A DNA stretch of 64,000 nt from Syngnathus acus (lineage: Eukaryota; Chordata; Actinopteri; Syngnathiformes; Syngnathidae), in assembly GCF_901709675.1 (NCBI RefSeq), contig NC_051107.1, positions 4,032,001 through 4,096,000 of the forward strand, in the 5' to 3' direction. The notes beneath the pieces were generated by a model. That model ran no database searches and had not been told where the DNA came from. It worked only from the letters and a program-made list of their open reading frames with translations. Shown one piece after another: positions 37,080 through 50,412 of the stretch (the first letter of the stretch is position 1; the number at the start of each line of letters is the position of its first letter). Made by a program: the position numbers and the translations under genes.

Positions 37080-37522
37080 TTTTTTCTATTCGCGGAAGAG
37101 GCGAAAAGGAGGGGGGGTGTGAGGGAGCCCTCAATATTCATCTCCCAGCAAGCAGCCTACGTTTTGCAGCTTTTACATCGTCAAGTGGCTTTTTTTTTTT
37201 TTTTTTTTAATGCCCCCCCTCCTCTTCTGTCCTCATCTTGACACTTTAAAACAAGCGGGCTACGATCGAGGAGCAGGATTTTGCTTGTGTAACGAGCTGC
37301 TTTTCACCTCAGCTGAACTTGACGCATCTGCTTGAGCGGCGGGCATAGGACGCGCCGTGTCCCCGCTGAACCGAGCAGCCGTAGCCGCGGGAGGAGGGAG
37401 CGGAGAGCGGCGTCACCATTACCCGGCTGCTGTCTCCGAACACGGACGAGTTTTTTCCTCCTTCCGAAGAAATCGTCTTTTATGAGACGGGAATTAAGAG
37501 AACTTGAACGTGACACCTTCGG
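37080..37522 (+). promoter_or_regulatory. CpG-rich patch with a terminal splice donor; candidate start of the let-7 host transcript
   Basis: GC rises sharply from about 37310 (GCGCCGTGTCCCCGCTGAAC, CCGCGGGAGG). The patch ends with TTCGG/GTATGT at 37522-37528, a good donor on the plus strand. It would fit a first noncoding exon reading towards the let-7 hairpins or the ppara 5' UTR. No TATA box is obvious. The role is inferred. Confidence 0.3.
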
Positions 37523-39977
37523 GTATGTACTTTTGCTCTTCCTCGTTTGTTTATTTTGTGGTGTCGAATACAGGACGTGCTCGTAAATTTCCGCAGGTGG
37601 CCGAAACCATTTGCGGTTCGACATACTAATCGCATAAATAGAAGCTTTCGTGGGTAAATTAGCCTTGTGCCCTAGTTCCGACTGGCACGCGTCGATTTCC
37701 TGCCCTTTGTTGTCCGATCGAAGCGAGCTCGACCGGGGTAGCCGCTCATAAGCACCTCCGCGCGGGGGGGAGCGTGACAGGCGAGCCGCTCTTTGGAGGG
37801 GACGAGAAAAAGTGATTAAAAACGAGAAAAGCAATGACCCAGGATTCACATATCGTCCAGGAGTGCCCCCCCGATGTTTCCCTGTGGTTCCCCCCCTGTG
37901 TGTTATTGATGAAAATGAATTCAATGAAACGTGAGCTGGGCTTGCTCAGCTGTTGCTGGATGTGTGTGTGTTTTTTTTTATAAATGATTAAAACGCCTTC
38001 ATAGGCTTCTATAATTCATCCCCAACCTAATACGGTCCCAAAAATATAAAAATATTGATCTAGTGACGAGTGGGAGGGCGACTTATGATCCTGTTAAAAG
38101 GATAAAGATAATAGAAAAGGCATCAAACACTGTTTTTGTCGACTTTAATCCAAAGCATTTATGCAATTTCCCCTTTATAGCTTGTTGACCTTGTTTCGGC
38201 TGATGTCACCCAGATTATTCTTTGCAACAGTGCATTTTAAAAAAAAAAAATTTAGATCCACATCTGCCCTTATAGTTCCACACCTGGGATTCCCAAGAAA
38301 AAGATCCAGCGACTTGCTTTTTCACTGCAAATGTGTGTGTGTGGGGCTGTCCCAATTGGGACGCCCACCCTCTCATGTGATGTATTAATACCCCGACGTT
38401 GCATGTTTTGATTAGAAGGGCAACTCGCTGCTATAAAAATGCCATCGTGCCTGCGCCGTCCGTGTAAACGGTCTAAATTGACTCAGCGTCGAGTCGAAGA
38501 GGCCTGGAATTAAAATTTTGCTCGTCATTGATGGAACGTCGAGATTAATTCAAACGAAGAGCTGATCGGGATGTGCTTGGCAATTCCGCGTGGTGTTCCC
38601 TTTAAGGATATTTCAGGCCAGTGGGCAGGACGCGGCGGCGTTCGGGGGATTTTTTAATTCCTGCAAACACTCAGCAGCTGATATCGCCGTGTAATATGTT
38701 CTGTCCCTAATGAGATCATTTGCGGTGCCTTTAAGGCGCAGCCTTTAAATGCAGTAGCGGGCACAGATGCAACTTTAATTTGATGCTTGCATACTTTCCC
38801 TGCACGCGCAGTTGCCGTTTGAAATCTGCGTTCATCGCCGCGCAGGGTTCTTAAGTGCTTGACCTAATTTCTCGGGCAGCAAAGAATCCACCAGTTGAAG
38901 GCCTCGCTCTGTGTGTGTGTGTGTTTGTGTGCGCATGCGCGTGCTGCCCTGGGTGTTTCCTCTTTGCCTTTCTAACAGGAAGCTGATGCGGAGTTCAACC
39001 GAGGACAAGGAAAAGGCCTTTTCTTTCCACTGAGAATCAGTTGAGAGCGAAAGACACGGAGAGGGAGAAAATACTGCCCCCCCACTCACAACAAAAAGAC
39101 ACCGTGGGGGGAAACGAGAGCGAGCAGGATTTTCTGCCTCGATTCGCCACCCTGCGATCTCTCGCTTCATTTTCGAGCATCCCTCCCACGTCGTTCGGTG
39201 TGCGGCCAGTTGGTGAGACGATGGGAAGGAGAGACCAGAGAGCAAATGAAGCGCACCCTCGGTGGCGAGCAGCTCAGGTTCTTCCGGTTTAGTTCAAACA
39301 CGAAGCCGGCCGGCGGGTCGGGAAAGCTCGCCCCCGCGGCCGAGAGTCTTCGTTGATCGCACAGGGAGAACAAATTGCGGCATCCCCCCCCTCGCTATAA
39401 ATAGCAGATAAACCGCTTTGAGCACCAGCGCCGGATGAAATATTCAAGTCAGCTTTCACTCGGACGTAAATGGGCTTTGCGGCCATCGAAGGAGACGATG
39501 ACTCGACGAAAGGCGAACTTTCTATCGCAGTGTCCTGGAATGATGAGTTTAAACGTGTTATTGCATATTGGAAGCAACCAAGACTGAACCGGACACGGTA
39601 CAGCAGAAATATTCCAAAACAAATATTTTTTTTTTGCTCCAAATGGAATAGAAAAAGTGCCGTCTCCTTTTCTAGCCCTTGTTTTGATGGCGCAAAAAAA
39701 ATCTGATCAATCATGAAGCAATGTGTATTTGATGCTCCCTATGTCAAATATGAAAAAGTTACGAAAAAAAAAAAGGTTTGGAAAAGCAGCAGCGTGATTT
39801 AGTGCCAGACAGCACCGACATGTTCCAGCAGGAACGTCGTGCGCTCGGCTTGCACGCAGCCAGTCACGTTCTACGTGCCACTCGCCGTTCTCTCGGCTTC
39901 ATCATTCCGCGACCCGTCGGCGTTTGCCGCACTTTTCCCGTTTTTGAACCCACTTGTGTTTCATGTGTTTGCCGCAG
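37523..39977. other. Intergenic, no gene seen
   Basis: Mixed GC content with moderately CpG-rich pieces (37660-37800, 38440-38640, 39050-39420) and a short GT run near 38908-38934. No coding exon is recognised. One AG acceptor-like site follows TTTCTAAC near 38979, but no matched donor is convincing. Confidence 0.35.
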
Positions 39978-42869
39978 GACCTCCGGAGAACACCCGCGCC
40001 CTCGAGAGCCCGTCGGTCAACCGGTCGGTAAGTTCCTCTTCTCAACGTTGGATGAAAATTTGCGTGAACTTCCTCTCCCAGTGTCCATTTTGAAATTTGT
40101 TGGACTTGACCCCCCACCTTCCCAAATTTGGATAGAAAGATCTTGTTGGACTCCACAGTTGGGATCAGGTGTTATCCAGATGTGCTGGAAAGAGATCCTC
40201 GGGCCCCTATCAGCTATTTTGCGGAGAAGAGCCCGAACCAGAAAGTCTTCCCGGGAGGCTCGTGTGCTCTCCGTTGTCGGAGACATCTAATTTTTTGAAA
40301 TAGCTTTTTTTTTTTTTGTATCTTGATTTCCTTCCGGTCAGGCTACAAGTGCCCCTCAAATTATTCACCACGTATCATTTTTGCTTTTTGGACGATTAAG
40401 ATGGAGTCTATACGGATTTATATTAAAAGAAATAAATCTTTTCCAAATGTAAAAAGCAGCTAACGTCATCCCGCAGAAATGCGCGTGAAGCAAGAACATG
40501 ATAGGATATTTGACTTGAAGTTTCATCATCCAAAATAAAAAACGGGAATGATTTACATCTCGCACACAAAAAAAGTAATTTCCTATGGGAATTAGTTTGA
40601 GATGGCTTTTAAAATGGCTGCTTTTCTCATCATCTCAAGATGGCGAAAACTCCCAAGCCGTCAGCATACCTTTTTTTTTTGTGTGTGTGTGTGTAATTAT
40701 CCGTATTGAAGCTCTGAAGGTTCCATCCAAATATTTTCACATACCAGCTTGCTCATTTGAGGAATAAAAATGGCCTCGGACATGGCACAGTAGTTGTTTT
40801 TGTCTCGTTGAAGCCGTATTGTGACTTTTGAGAACGCTATTTAGCACAACGGCCATCTCTGCCATCAGAGCAGCATCCACCTGATCGCTCACACGAGTCA
40901 GCGCATTGTTCGAATGTGCAAGGCAGACCTCCAGAAAAGCTTGTTTTTCCCCTTTTTGATTTACGGCCATGTGATAACTAGCCAAAAAAAACAACAAAAT
41001 GGCACATAGTTGGGAATTTCCAAAGTCAAATTACATCCATGTTGTTTGGTTTAATGTTATAAAAAAAAAAGAAGTCATATTTGTATATTTGAAAAGTTAA
41101 CTCAAATCTATTTTCAAACACAGACACATGTAAGTAAAAATACCAAAAGGACAAATCCAATATTAACTTTTGTTGCCTGTTAAGCTATTATACTGGCTTC
41201 TATTTTGAAAGTAGTTGTCGGTTTGTTCCCATCATCGAGAGTTTGGCAAAATATTGAATATGGCAAAAGTTGATGTTTAAAGAGCGTCGTGTGTGAGCGA
41301 ACGAGCCCCGCTCAAGCTGCTCGGCAGGCCCGGGGCCCCCGAGAGCCGGACCCGGCCACTCTGTGGCGCGCACAAAAGGAGCCCGCTCCATCTATATGCA
41401 CCCCGCATAGGCCGGCTTTTGTTGCGGCCGACGGCCACATGGCCGCCAGCGTCTTAAGCCCCGAGAGACGGCACCTCTCTTTCCCTTATTCGGACCGAGC
41501 TCGTCTTGCTGAGCCTCAGAGTCGTCTCATTGTTTCTTGCAGCCTGGAGAGCACGTGCGGGAAAACGTTTGTCCCTGCGGCGTCTTTGGAAGCCCGTGAG
41601 CGACGCTCCGGCGAGATGCACGGTGAGTGTTTGTTGACTTTTTTTTGTTGTTGCTTTTACTGCACTTTGCACGCAACGTTGAAATTAGACCAAAGAAAAG
41701 GAGCAGGATCAGTCTGGCTTCACCTCGCCCGGCCGACTTCACTGTTTGCAAAGTCAATGTCTTGCTTTCGACAATACTGGGAAAAAACAAAAAACAAATT
41801 GTCGGTATGTAGTCAGCGTGTAACATTTGATCTCTAAATGTTTCCCAACATTTATTTCTAATTTCACCCCCTCTCAACTTTGCGCAAGTGCCTCAAGAAA
41901 TCTTGAAAAGACTTGACTAATTTCCCGGTTTGTGTCAAAAGTTAAAAACATTAACTTGAAATTTATCATCATCGGTTTAATGATAACTTGAAATTTATGC
42001 GGCAACAAAATGCAAAATTCACTATTATTATAATTTTAAAACACTCATTTGCATTTTAGCCTTTTAAAATGATGACTTGATTCTTGTCCAAACTTGTGTT
42101 TTCAGAAAGTTACATTTTGGTTCGCCTGTAACTTGGAAACACTTTTTAAAAAAAAAGTTAAGGAACTGACCCGAGTAACCAAAATAATAATTCTTTTTTA
42201 TTCTTAAATTAGATATTTAATAGAAAAAGACAAAAATTCAAAATGAGACCTTTAAGCTTGTATAATAACATAATACTGCAATGGGTAATTTTATTTTACC
42301 TTTGAGTCTTTAAATTTGCTTTATTTGTGTTCCGCTCCTTTATCAATACATTATAGATTACTTGTAATTTTTCTTCTTGCTGCTATGATTTCTTTATTTG
42401 CACAATTTTTGAACAGAATCATTCCATTTGTCTCAGTCGTGTCATAATAACAGAAATACGATTTCAAACGTGCACCTTGCAGGCTTCGCGGCTGACGGAA
42501 TTTTATTTTCCCCTTGATTCAAATTGAAAACGTCACTCAAGGCCGCCATGTTGTCTCCTGGCGTCCTCCATTTTGTGCTCGTGACCCTGCGGGAGCTCAG
42601 CTGCTTCCATCAAAGTTTTCTCTCAACTCGGCCCTGGCTCTTTATCAAAGGCGGGGAAACTCGTGCTTTCTTTTATATCTTTTTTTTTTTTTACGTGTCT
42701 GCCTTTTTGATTTATCCCAGGCAATCGGCCTTTTTTTTTTTTGTCTAGGCCGCCCGATGCCAACCTCATGAACAAGTTGAAAACTTGCCTCAACAGGTCA
42801 ACCTCCAGGGTATCGCATCTTATTTTCTACTCCTGAAACAATTTGTCAGTGTTATCAGCGAGAGGTCAC

Positions 42870-43275
42870 GGCGGGCGTTTGCTTTGACGGCTCTGCGGCG
42901 CGTGCGCCCGTGACCCGATAACGGCCGGCAAAGGTCACGGAGGCTAATGGAGACTGATGTACGAGGCCCTCGAGTGACGTTCCAAAGGCGACGGCCCCTT
43001 AATCCTTATTAGGCCCTCGCGTTAGCGATGCTTACCTTTCAAAGCGAGCGGCACGCTCTCTCTTTGCGTCGGGGCCCCTCGGGCCTGCCCCTGGCGTTCC
43101 GCTTCTGACCCCGGGGTCGTGGCCTTTGTGCGCAACCCTTCAGAGGCTGACCCCTGAGGTCACGCTCGTAATGGAGAAGTTGTCGCGGCGCGTGCTGCCG
43201 AGGGGCCCCTCGGCGGACCACCTTGTAGACTTTTGAGCGGGCCGGGGGCCGCTCCGCCGCCGAGCAGCGCGAGAG
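42870..43275. other. CpG-rich island in the desert
   Basis: Dense CpG and GC stretch (GGCGCGTGCGCCC, GGCCGGGGGCCGC) without a credible coding frame. It includes an AAAGGTCAC nuclear-receptor half-site-like word at 42931-42939. A promoter or enhancer role is possible but not shown. Confidence 0.3.
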
Positions 43276-44028
43276 CAGAAACGGAAAAGTTTTACCTTTT
43301 TAATTCAAGACATGATTGGATTCGATCGATGAATTTGTCGACGTGTCACAGCTGCAGACACACGTGCTAGTTTGGAAAAGTAACAGCTAACTTAATATGT
43401 GGCAGTTATACTTTACAATTATGACCTATTTTTAAGTTTAAAAAAAAAGCACAGCCAGTCTTGCCAACTTAGCAATAATTAAGCAAAAATAAAGCAACTC
43501 CTAGAAGGAGAGAAAAAAAATATCCTTCTCATTAGCATTTTACGATGGAAGAGATAGATGAAAAAAACAAAAACAAATTTTGTTTGAAGGTCAAACCGCG
43601 CAGCCCTAATTTTACACAACCCTATCTTGGAAATATCTCTTAAATTTGAACCGAGTTGTTTGCTCTTAGCTAGATTTCTAGTCGTAAAATCTTTTTCAAT
43701 CTCCAGTGAAACTTACTGGCTGTATTCTGAAAGTATGTGTAATTTTTGTTGTCGACGACGATGGTTGCGGGGCGACGACATCCGAAATCGCAAATACTCC
43801 CGAGACGCAGCGAGCAAAACTGTTGATAGCGCCAGCGTCATTAGCGGCGGCGTTGCGCAGGCGAGGCCCGAGCAGAGGCCTCAGAAGTTGCGTCCGGGCC
43901 AAAAGGCAGAGCCGTATCCTCCGCTGAACCCCGCGCGACGTACGGCCGAGGAACAGGCTCTGCCAAGTTTTTGGAATTCCTGCCACCTGAGACAGTAAAC
44001 AACCGAAAGAAACACTTGATCAGGGAAG

Positions 44029-44057
44029 TGTGTGTGTGTGTGTGTGTGGGGGGGGGG
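44029..44057. repeat. (GT)n followed by a G run
   Basis: About ten GT units run straight into ten G bases: a compound simple repeat. Confidence 0.9.
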
Positions 44058-44449
44058 TGATCATTTCTGCAAAAAAAAAAAAAAGCCGATTCAAGCGTTT
44101 TTCATACGCTATTGTTTGATTTTGGCATTTGGCGGCGGTTGCGATTGGTTCAGCCGACGTGGCGAGAGATGACGTCAGCAGGTTTCAAACTAACGACCGT
44201 TTGTGTTTTCCTCATCGGGAGTGTGTCTCCACAAAGAAGCTTTGCTCGCCTCCCGACTCGACGGATTTTTTGTCGCCCGTGTTTACAGCTTGCTTGTGTG
44301 TGTTTGTTTGAGAGTGTGTGTGTGTGTGAGAGAGAGAGGGAGAAGATAGCACAGCTCTCGGCAGAATACGAATGAATTCTGAATTTTTCTTTTTGCAAGG
44401 AGAGGCTGTGCTTTGCTTCCCCTTCGCATTTGATTCGTTACTGTAAGCG

Positions 44450-46800
44450 TCGGAAATCAAGCGCAGCGACTAGCGGTGCTACATGATGCGTCGTGTTTCT
44501 CTCCCGTCCCCTCCCACCACCCCGACGCTCTTTTGTGCAACATGGAGGAGAGGAAATTTTTGCCGGTGCTGAGTTGCGGGAGAGACCGAAGGGGAGGGGA
44601 ACGCTGTCCGAAAGAGAGGAAGTTGTGTGTTTTTTTTTTTGTGTGTGTGTGTTACAGTGGGGCCGAGTGCTAAACGGCATGACAGCGTTCTGGTCGCTGA
44701 AAGAAGTTTGGAGGTGGAAGTTGGGTGGGAAGTGGACGTGGCGCCGACGACCGGGCGGCAAAGGTGTTCACGAAGGGCGACAGACGATAGAAGGAGGGGG
44801 GGGGGGTGGCGGGGTGTTGGCACAAAGACCCTCAGCGCCACGCACACGGCCTGAATGTAACGCTCGCCAGGATGTTGGTTAGCCGCGCTTTGGAAGGACG
44901 AAAACGGACAGAATAGGCGAGGGGGGCGAGGCGCTAAGGGGGAGGACACAACCAGAGTCCATTTTGTCGTTTGTCCCCCTCGTAATGGCGGGCACGCTCG
45001 GCCGTATCCGGGCAGATGCGACGTCGCGGCCAGGTGCGCATTTGGCCGTCCAGTCGTGAACGTGTTTATGGCGTAGAGAGGGGGGGGAGAAAAAAAAAAA
45101 GACCTTGGATGAAGCCGGCGATGGTGATTGGCTGCCACTTCCTGGTTGGTGCTTTGGTGTTGCCAGCCTCCTGCAAGCTCTCAAACTTGCTCGCTCGGAG
45201 TTACGCAAAGCGTCTTACAAATATGTTTGGTTTATTGGCCGACCCCCCCCCCTCCCTTGAAATGGTGATGAAAAGCGTAGTGCGTACCCACTCCCGCTGG
45301 TCCCTGTTTCATCATCAGCTGAGCCCTTTCTCCTCCACTCACAGCCCTAACCCCGACCCCCCCTCACCCCAGCCTCCCCCGCCCTCCTTGCCTCTTTTTC
45401 TATCCACCGCCGCCCTCCTCCTCTTCTCTGCCTGGGTCCCAGCCACATGCGAGAGGGTAGACTCGGACGCAGCAGCTCTGAGAGAACGAGCGAGGGGGTG
45501 GAGGAGGGTTGTGGGGGGGCTCTGCTGCTATTTCTACAGGCGGGCCCTCCCCTCGGTGCCAAAAAGAGGGAGGGATATTTCACTACTCGTAGTCCCAGGA
45601 TTTTAACCCCCTGCCTGCACCCGCGCCGCACCACCAAGCAACAAGTGGCTTCCTTCTGCACGGAACGCATTTTTCGGACCTGGCTATTTTTCGACTGATT
45701 TTGTTCCCTGCTTTTGTGGAGTTTTGTCAAATATTTTCCCCTGCTTCTATCTGGCCTCTACCTTGGTCTCCCCATCTCTGGACCTCTCCCTCTTTTTTTT
45801 TTTTTTTTTTTGGGTGTTCTGCCCCACCCTCTCTCTCCCTTTCCCCTCACTCTCGCTCGCTTGGCTTTCTGTTTGTGTCTGCGTGTCTCGCTCTCTCTTT
45901 CTCCTCCTCTGTCTCGCTCGTGGGCAGTCTCCAGTGAAAGCAGAGCAGGAGGGCGGAGCGGCCGACCGGGCTTTTTTTTCTGGGACAGGTGCCAATTCTA
46001 AACAAAAGGCACAGAAAGCCATAAAGGAGCGAGATGATTCCGAGGCAGAGGGGTGGGGGGGGCGAAGTCGCATGTTTCAGGAACCGATTGGCGCGTGCGT
46101 CCGGCGTCGTCCTCGTGCACGACTTTGTTTTAGTCGATTTTGACGAGTTGCTGCCGAGCTCCTGAATCTCCCGTGAAGGCATTTGAGTTTTGGAGCAGGG
46201 GAGGGAGGGGGGGCGGTGGCGTCGGGCTCGGGCAGGAGCAGCGCGAGGGAGGAGCTTCACCTCCTCCGCTCCCTTTGCATTATTCATGCGCCCGGGCCGG
46301 CGCTGCGATCTGACTGGTCGCCGGGCTTAGCATTGGGCCGACGCGCAGCGGCTCTGTTTGCTAACATTCCTCATTGAAAGCCTCGTTAACTGCCAGACAG
46401 GAGGAACACGCGACTGCACGGGAAACCACATGGCCTCCCCCCCATTGTGGCGGGCCGACGAGAAGCTGGCAGACTGGGAGAGACGGCGAGGGAAGCCCCG
46501 CTTGCAAATATTCGAAAAAGTGCTCGCAGGCGGTCCGGACAAAGGTGGCAGAGGGTCCAACAGATGGCAACACACGCATACACACACACACATGCACACA
46601 CTGGACTTTTGCGGGAGTCCGGACGGGGCGCTCGCCGGCACGCTGGTGTAGAGCTCTGTGACTGAACCCGAGTTGCCTCTCCTCCACAGAGCGGATGTGC
46701 GGACGTGTGGCGAGCCAGCCGTACGCCACAAATGAACGGCGCGGATCTCTCGGCGTCAAACCTCGCTGGGTGAGTCACTGTGTGTGTGTGTGGGGAGAGA
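44450..46800. other. Long GC- and pyrimidine-rich stretch
   Basis: About 2.3 kb with high GC, many CpGs, G8-G10 runs and CT-rich blocks (45340-45450, 45770-45920). Long open frames on both strands are explained by this composition; none resembles a known protein. Pieces such as 46180-46345 (GGCGGTGGCG, GCCCGGGCCGGCGC) look like CpG-island promoter DNA just upstream of the exon-like block at 46690-46769. Confidence 0.35.
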
Positions 46801-48118
46801 TTCATACATACGTCGCTTTCTAAAATGCAAACGTGTGAACAGCGCAATGCTCTGCTTGATGCTTTCGGAGAGGTGGCACGAGGCCGACACTGAACCAAGT
46901 TAATCTCCGTCGTGGTGCTTCCCGAAAAGAGATGAGGCTGCGAGCTGTGCGGCGCTGGGCCTGCGTCCAGGCGGGCCCCGCCGCAACGCTCCGTCTCTGC
47001 AGCCTTTCCGCCCCTTTCTTCCTCCTTTTTTCATTTATTTCTCCCAATTCTATCCGGCACTCGATTGAGTTTCTGCATTCGAAGCTGGAATGCGTCGAAA
47101 GGCCGAATACTTAAAAAAAAAAAAAAGGGGGTCATCTGTGACACGTGGCCACACATAGCTGTCTAACGCTTCTACGAGCAGGCCCGAGAGGCAAAATGTT
47201 TTGTATTTTCTCTCAAAACACTTGCGCACTAATCTCCTCGTTTTTGCAACAAGTTCCACCATTTCGTTTGCCTCTTCTGGTTTCCGTGAAACACTTTTGC
47301 GAGTCACGGCACCGGAAAACGGGTTCGAGCGTACACGTTTTAGAAATTTGCAATATTAGCATTGAAGGGAGGAATATCGGCTTGTTTTTTAATGCGTCAT
47401 TTTTTTTTTTTTTACCGCAGCCAATATTTTGACATAAACCCGAACGCATACGTTTGGCATTCCTTCACAGTAGCCGGAGATCAGACCGTGTCGACCAGAT
47501 AGGAGTGGCGGCAGCGTGCGTCATCAGCGATTCGTCAAAGCCGTCACACCTACCGCCCGCTCGTCATCCGCCACGCGATAACGCCGCAGGAAACGCCAAA
47601 AGTTACATTTGTACTCGAAACGTCTCGACCCCTCCCTCTCGGAGGACGCCAAATACATCAGGTGCGTCGTTACGCGCGCAGTCTTGCACGCCGCTTTCGT
47701 ATGATTTATATCTATATAATTTTTAAAAAAAAAGAACAGTTGAGATAAATGCAATATGTCGGCGTCCTTTAATTTCAATTTAAAGATGACGACAAATCGA
47801 CGGTAAAGCCGTGCAGTCGAAAAAGCGGTCACGTCATAAATCGATGAACTATATTTCGGAAGTTCACACATCAATATTAATTGAGGCAAAACACCCGCAC
47901 ACACACACACTTCCTCTCAGCAGCCAGCCAGACGCATTTGATGGTGCGCAGCCCCACAATGAAGCCCCGGCTCCCCGGATGAATGGGGTTCCCACGCCTC
48001 TCCCAAGGAGTGCAGGGCACAGCCTCCTCCTCGCAGCATTCACACGCACAATGGGCCCCATACAGATGGCCACTGTCTTACTTAAACACACACAGGTGCA
48101 TTGGGGGCAAAGTTAGAA

Positions 48119-48144
48119 ACACACACACACACACACACACACAC
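48119..48144. repeat. (CA)13 microsatellite
   Basis: Uninterrupted CA repeat 120 bp to the left of a long GT repeat, so the two are inverted copies of each other. Confidence 0.95.
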
Positions 48145-48263
48145 TTTGGCCATGCTGAGCGGGCAAAGTTCAAATTAAGAGTGTCGTACTTATTTCTTGT
48201 CTTTAGCAAATACACGAATTTGTCGATCAGATATGTTCATCTTGGTGCGGGTGAGAAATCCTC

Positions 48264-48266
<3 letters not shown>

Positions 48267-48333
<67 letters not shown>
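48267..48333. repeat. (GT)33 microsatellite
   Basis: Uninterrupted GT dinucleotide repeat of about 67 bp. It gives a spurious poly-CV reading frame on the plus strand. Confidence 0.95.
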
Positions 48334-48335
<2 letters not shown>

Positions 48336-48698
48336 GTTGGAGTGTGTTTATTTTCAAGTTTCAATAGATCACCTTTTAATTATTTACATTAGGTGTAGTA
48401 CTATTTTAATTTATGAGTATTTGTATTTTTTTAATTGCTACCTTTACACGTCGTTATTTTCAAAATACTTATTTTTTAACCCCTGCATTTATTTGTGTGT
48501 GCGTGTGTGTCGAGCGCGCATGCGTGTACATAATACGATATAAAACGTGGTAATATTTTTTTTAACACTGCAATTGTAGTAGCTTTTATCATTAAGTGGT
48601 TGTTCAAAATTTCTTGGGTCGATTAATTAAATCCTAGTGTGTATTTTAATTTGCTTATTTTTCAAAACTATTATTGTCATTATATAGATACCATTTTT

Positions 48699-48792
<94 letters not shown>
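48699..48792. repeat. (GT)n microsatellite, about 90 bp
   Basis: A second long GT repeat, with one TTT interruption near the start and pure from about 48706. Likely highly polymorphic. Confidence 0.95.
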
Positions 48793-48793
<1 letters not shown>

Positions 48794-50412
48794 TCAGCTC
48801 AACTAATTATATTATTTTGCTCTCCTACCCAATCGATGATTCTAATTTTATTTACCTTTCTCGTGTTTTGTTAAATTTTCAGAAAAGGGATCCTGATTTA
48901 GCAAGTCATTTCTGCTTTATATATTTAGCAAGTATAATTAGGTACAATTTAAAGAAGGAAGGGGGGAAAAAAAAAATCTTCATGCTCAAGCCAAAAGCCA
49001 CAAAGTGAGCATGTGCTGATGAATCAGAAAGAGCCTATTAACGTCCTCGTCTCTTTGCCAGCAGTCAACGATGACAAAGTGGTCAATGTAGTCTAATGTG
49101 AGTCCGCAAGTGTTTTTTTTTTTTTCTTTATTCAACTGTGATCACTCTAACATGTGTGGCATCGGCGTTGAGTGGCGTATTTAGGGAGCTGCTTTCATGG
49201 ACACCTTTCTGTGTGTGTGTGCATGTGTGTGTGCCAGTACGACCACACGTAGCTGACGTTGGTTCTCTTTCATTTGCAGGCGCAGTGTACATCTTGGGCA
49301 AACCTCAACTTCAAGGTTCGTTTTTTTCTTCTTCCTCCCTCATTTAATATCGTCCTGAATGCGACGAGCCGCTCGCCACCACGTGGTCCGATTCCCTCGA
49401 GTCTGGCGCCAATGCGGTTTCCTCTTTCAGACTCCCGCCCGGAGAACTCCACCCGACCCGTCGGAAGCTCCCCGGGCACGTCGAGTCGCCTCAAAGCGGT
49501 ACGTCCTTGCGATAATCTCCTCAAAGGAGGGAAGCAAAGGTCAAATGAAGATTAGAGGGCAAACGCTACACGAAGGCACGGCGGCCGGAACTGCACAAAG
49601 GCCTTGTTGTCACGGGAGGGATCCCTCGGCCCGGGCCTCGCGCGCTCGGGAGGACACCTGTTGGCGGCCTTGCTCAACTGCAGCCGGGCCGGCCGCAATG
49701 CTTCATCTCAACTCGTTTGAACAATCCTCGGTGACATCTTAACGCCGCTTAGCACTTTATGGCGAGCTCCCCAAACAGGGCAGCCATTTTACTCTCCTCT
49801 CATTAGTCGACGTTTATTTTATTACACGCGGTTTTAGCTCAATTTTGGATCCTCCGTCCGAACCGAGGCTGACTTTGATAATCGCGCCATCGATCAAAAA
49901 AAAAGTCTGAAGCGAAAGTTTTTATTTTATGTGAACCGTGGCCCTGTGTGAATAAATGCTGAGTCAGGGCTTCTGTGTACTTTACAGGCCTGGGCATAAA
50001 GTAGTGCCGCTGTGGCATTTATGGGTGAAGTGAACAAGGGAGGGGAAAAAAAAAATGTGGTTAGTAATGAGGCCACTGAGTCACTTTTCAAAACTACTGC
50101 CTCACAATGACCTAAAACATGCTTGGAGATGCAATATTGTTTGCTCATTTCTTTGGGGAAGGGCTCCCAGTAGGACGTGGCGCTCTCAGTACACCCTACC
50201 TGCTTTTCTCAGAGCGCTGACAATAGTTACACGATCCTCTCGGGCGTAAGGCGAGAGCCAAGTGAAAGTGTGACACTCTCCTCCCTTGTGTCCTTCAGGC
50301 CGAGCCCGGCGGAGCGTCCGGACCAGCGCACGAGTGTAAGTGATCCAAACGCTGCTTTTTTCGACGTTCCCCCCCGAGCCGTAGGAGGCGAAGATGAGTC
50401 CAACGGTCCTTT

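Noticed and set aside
37304-37924. 206-codon minus-strand open frame near 37.5 kb
   Set aside because: Arg/Ser-rich composition, no splice partners and no familiar domain; it overlaps a CpG-rich patch.
43039-43221. Minus-strand frame with a donor-like end as the missing wnt7b leader exon
   Set aside because: The frame is Arg-rich rather than hydrophobic and does not resemble a Wnt leader.
44479-45138. 219-codon minus-strand open frame, and other long frames in 44450-46900
   Set aside because: High GC and simple-sequence composition removes stops on several frames at once. The predicted proteins are low complexity and resemble nothing known.
48674-48874. Poly-CV open reading frames across the GT repeats (also 47983-48543)
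   Set aside because: They are pure products of the GT microsatellites, with no conserved sequence on either side.
28872-50000. CRISPR arrays, operons, insertion sequences or phage-like genes
   Set aside because: The DNA is vertebrate. The only repeats are microsatellites, homopolymers and weak transposon remnants, with no spaced direct repeats.
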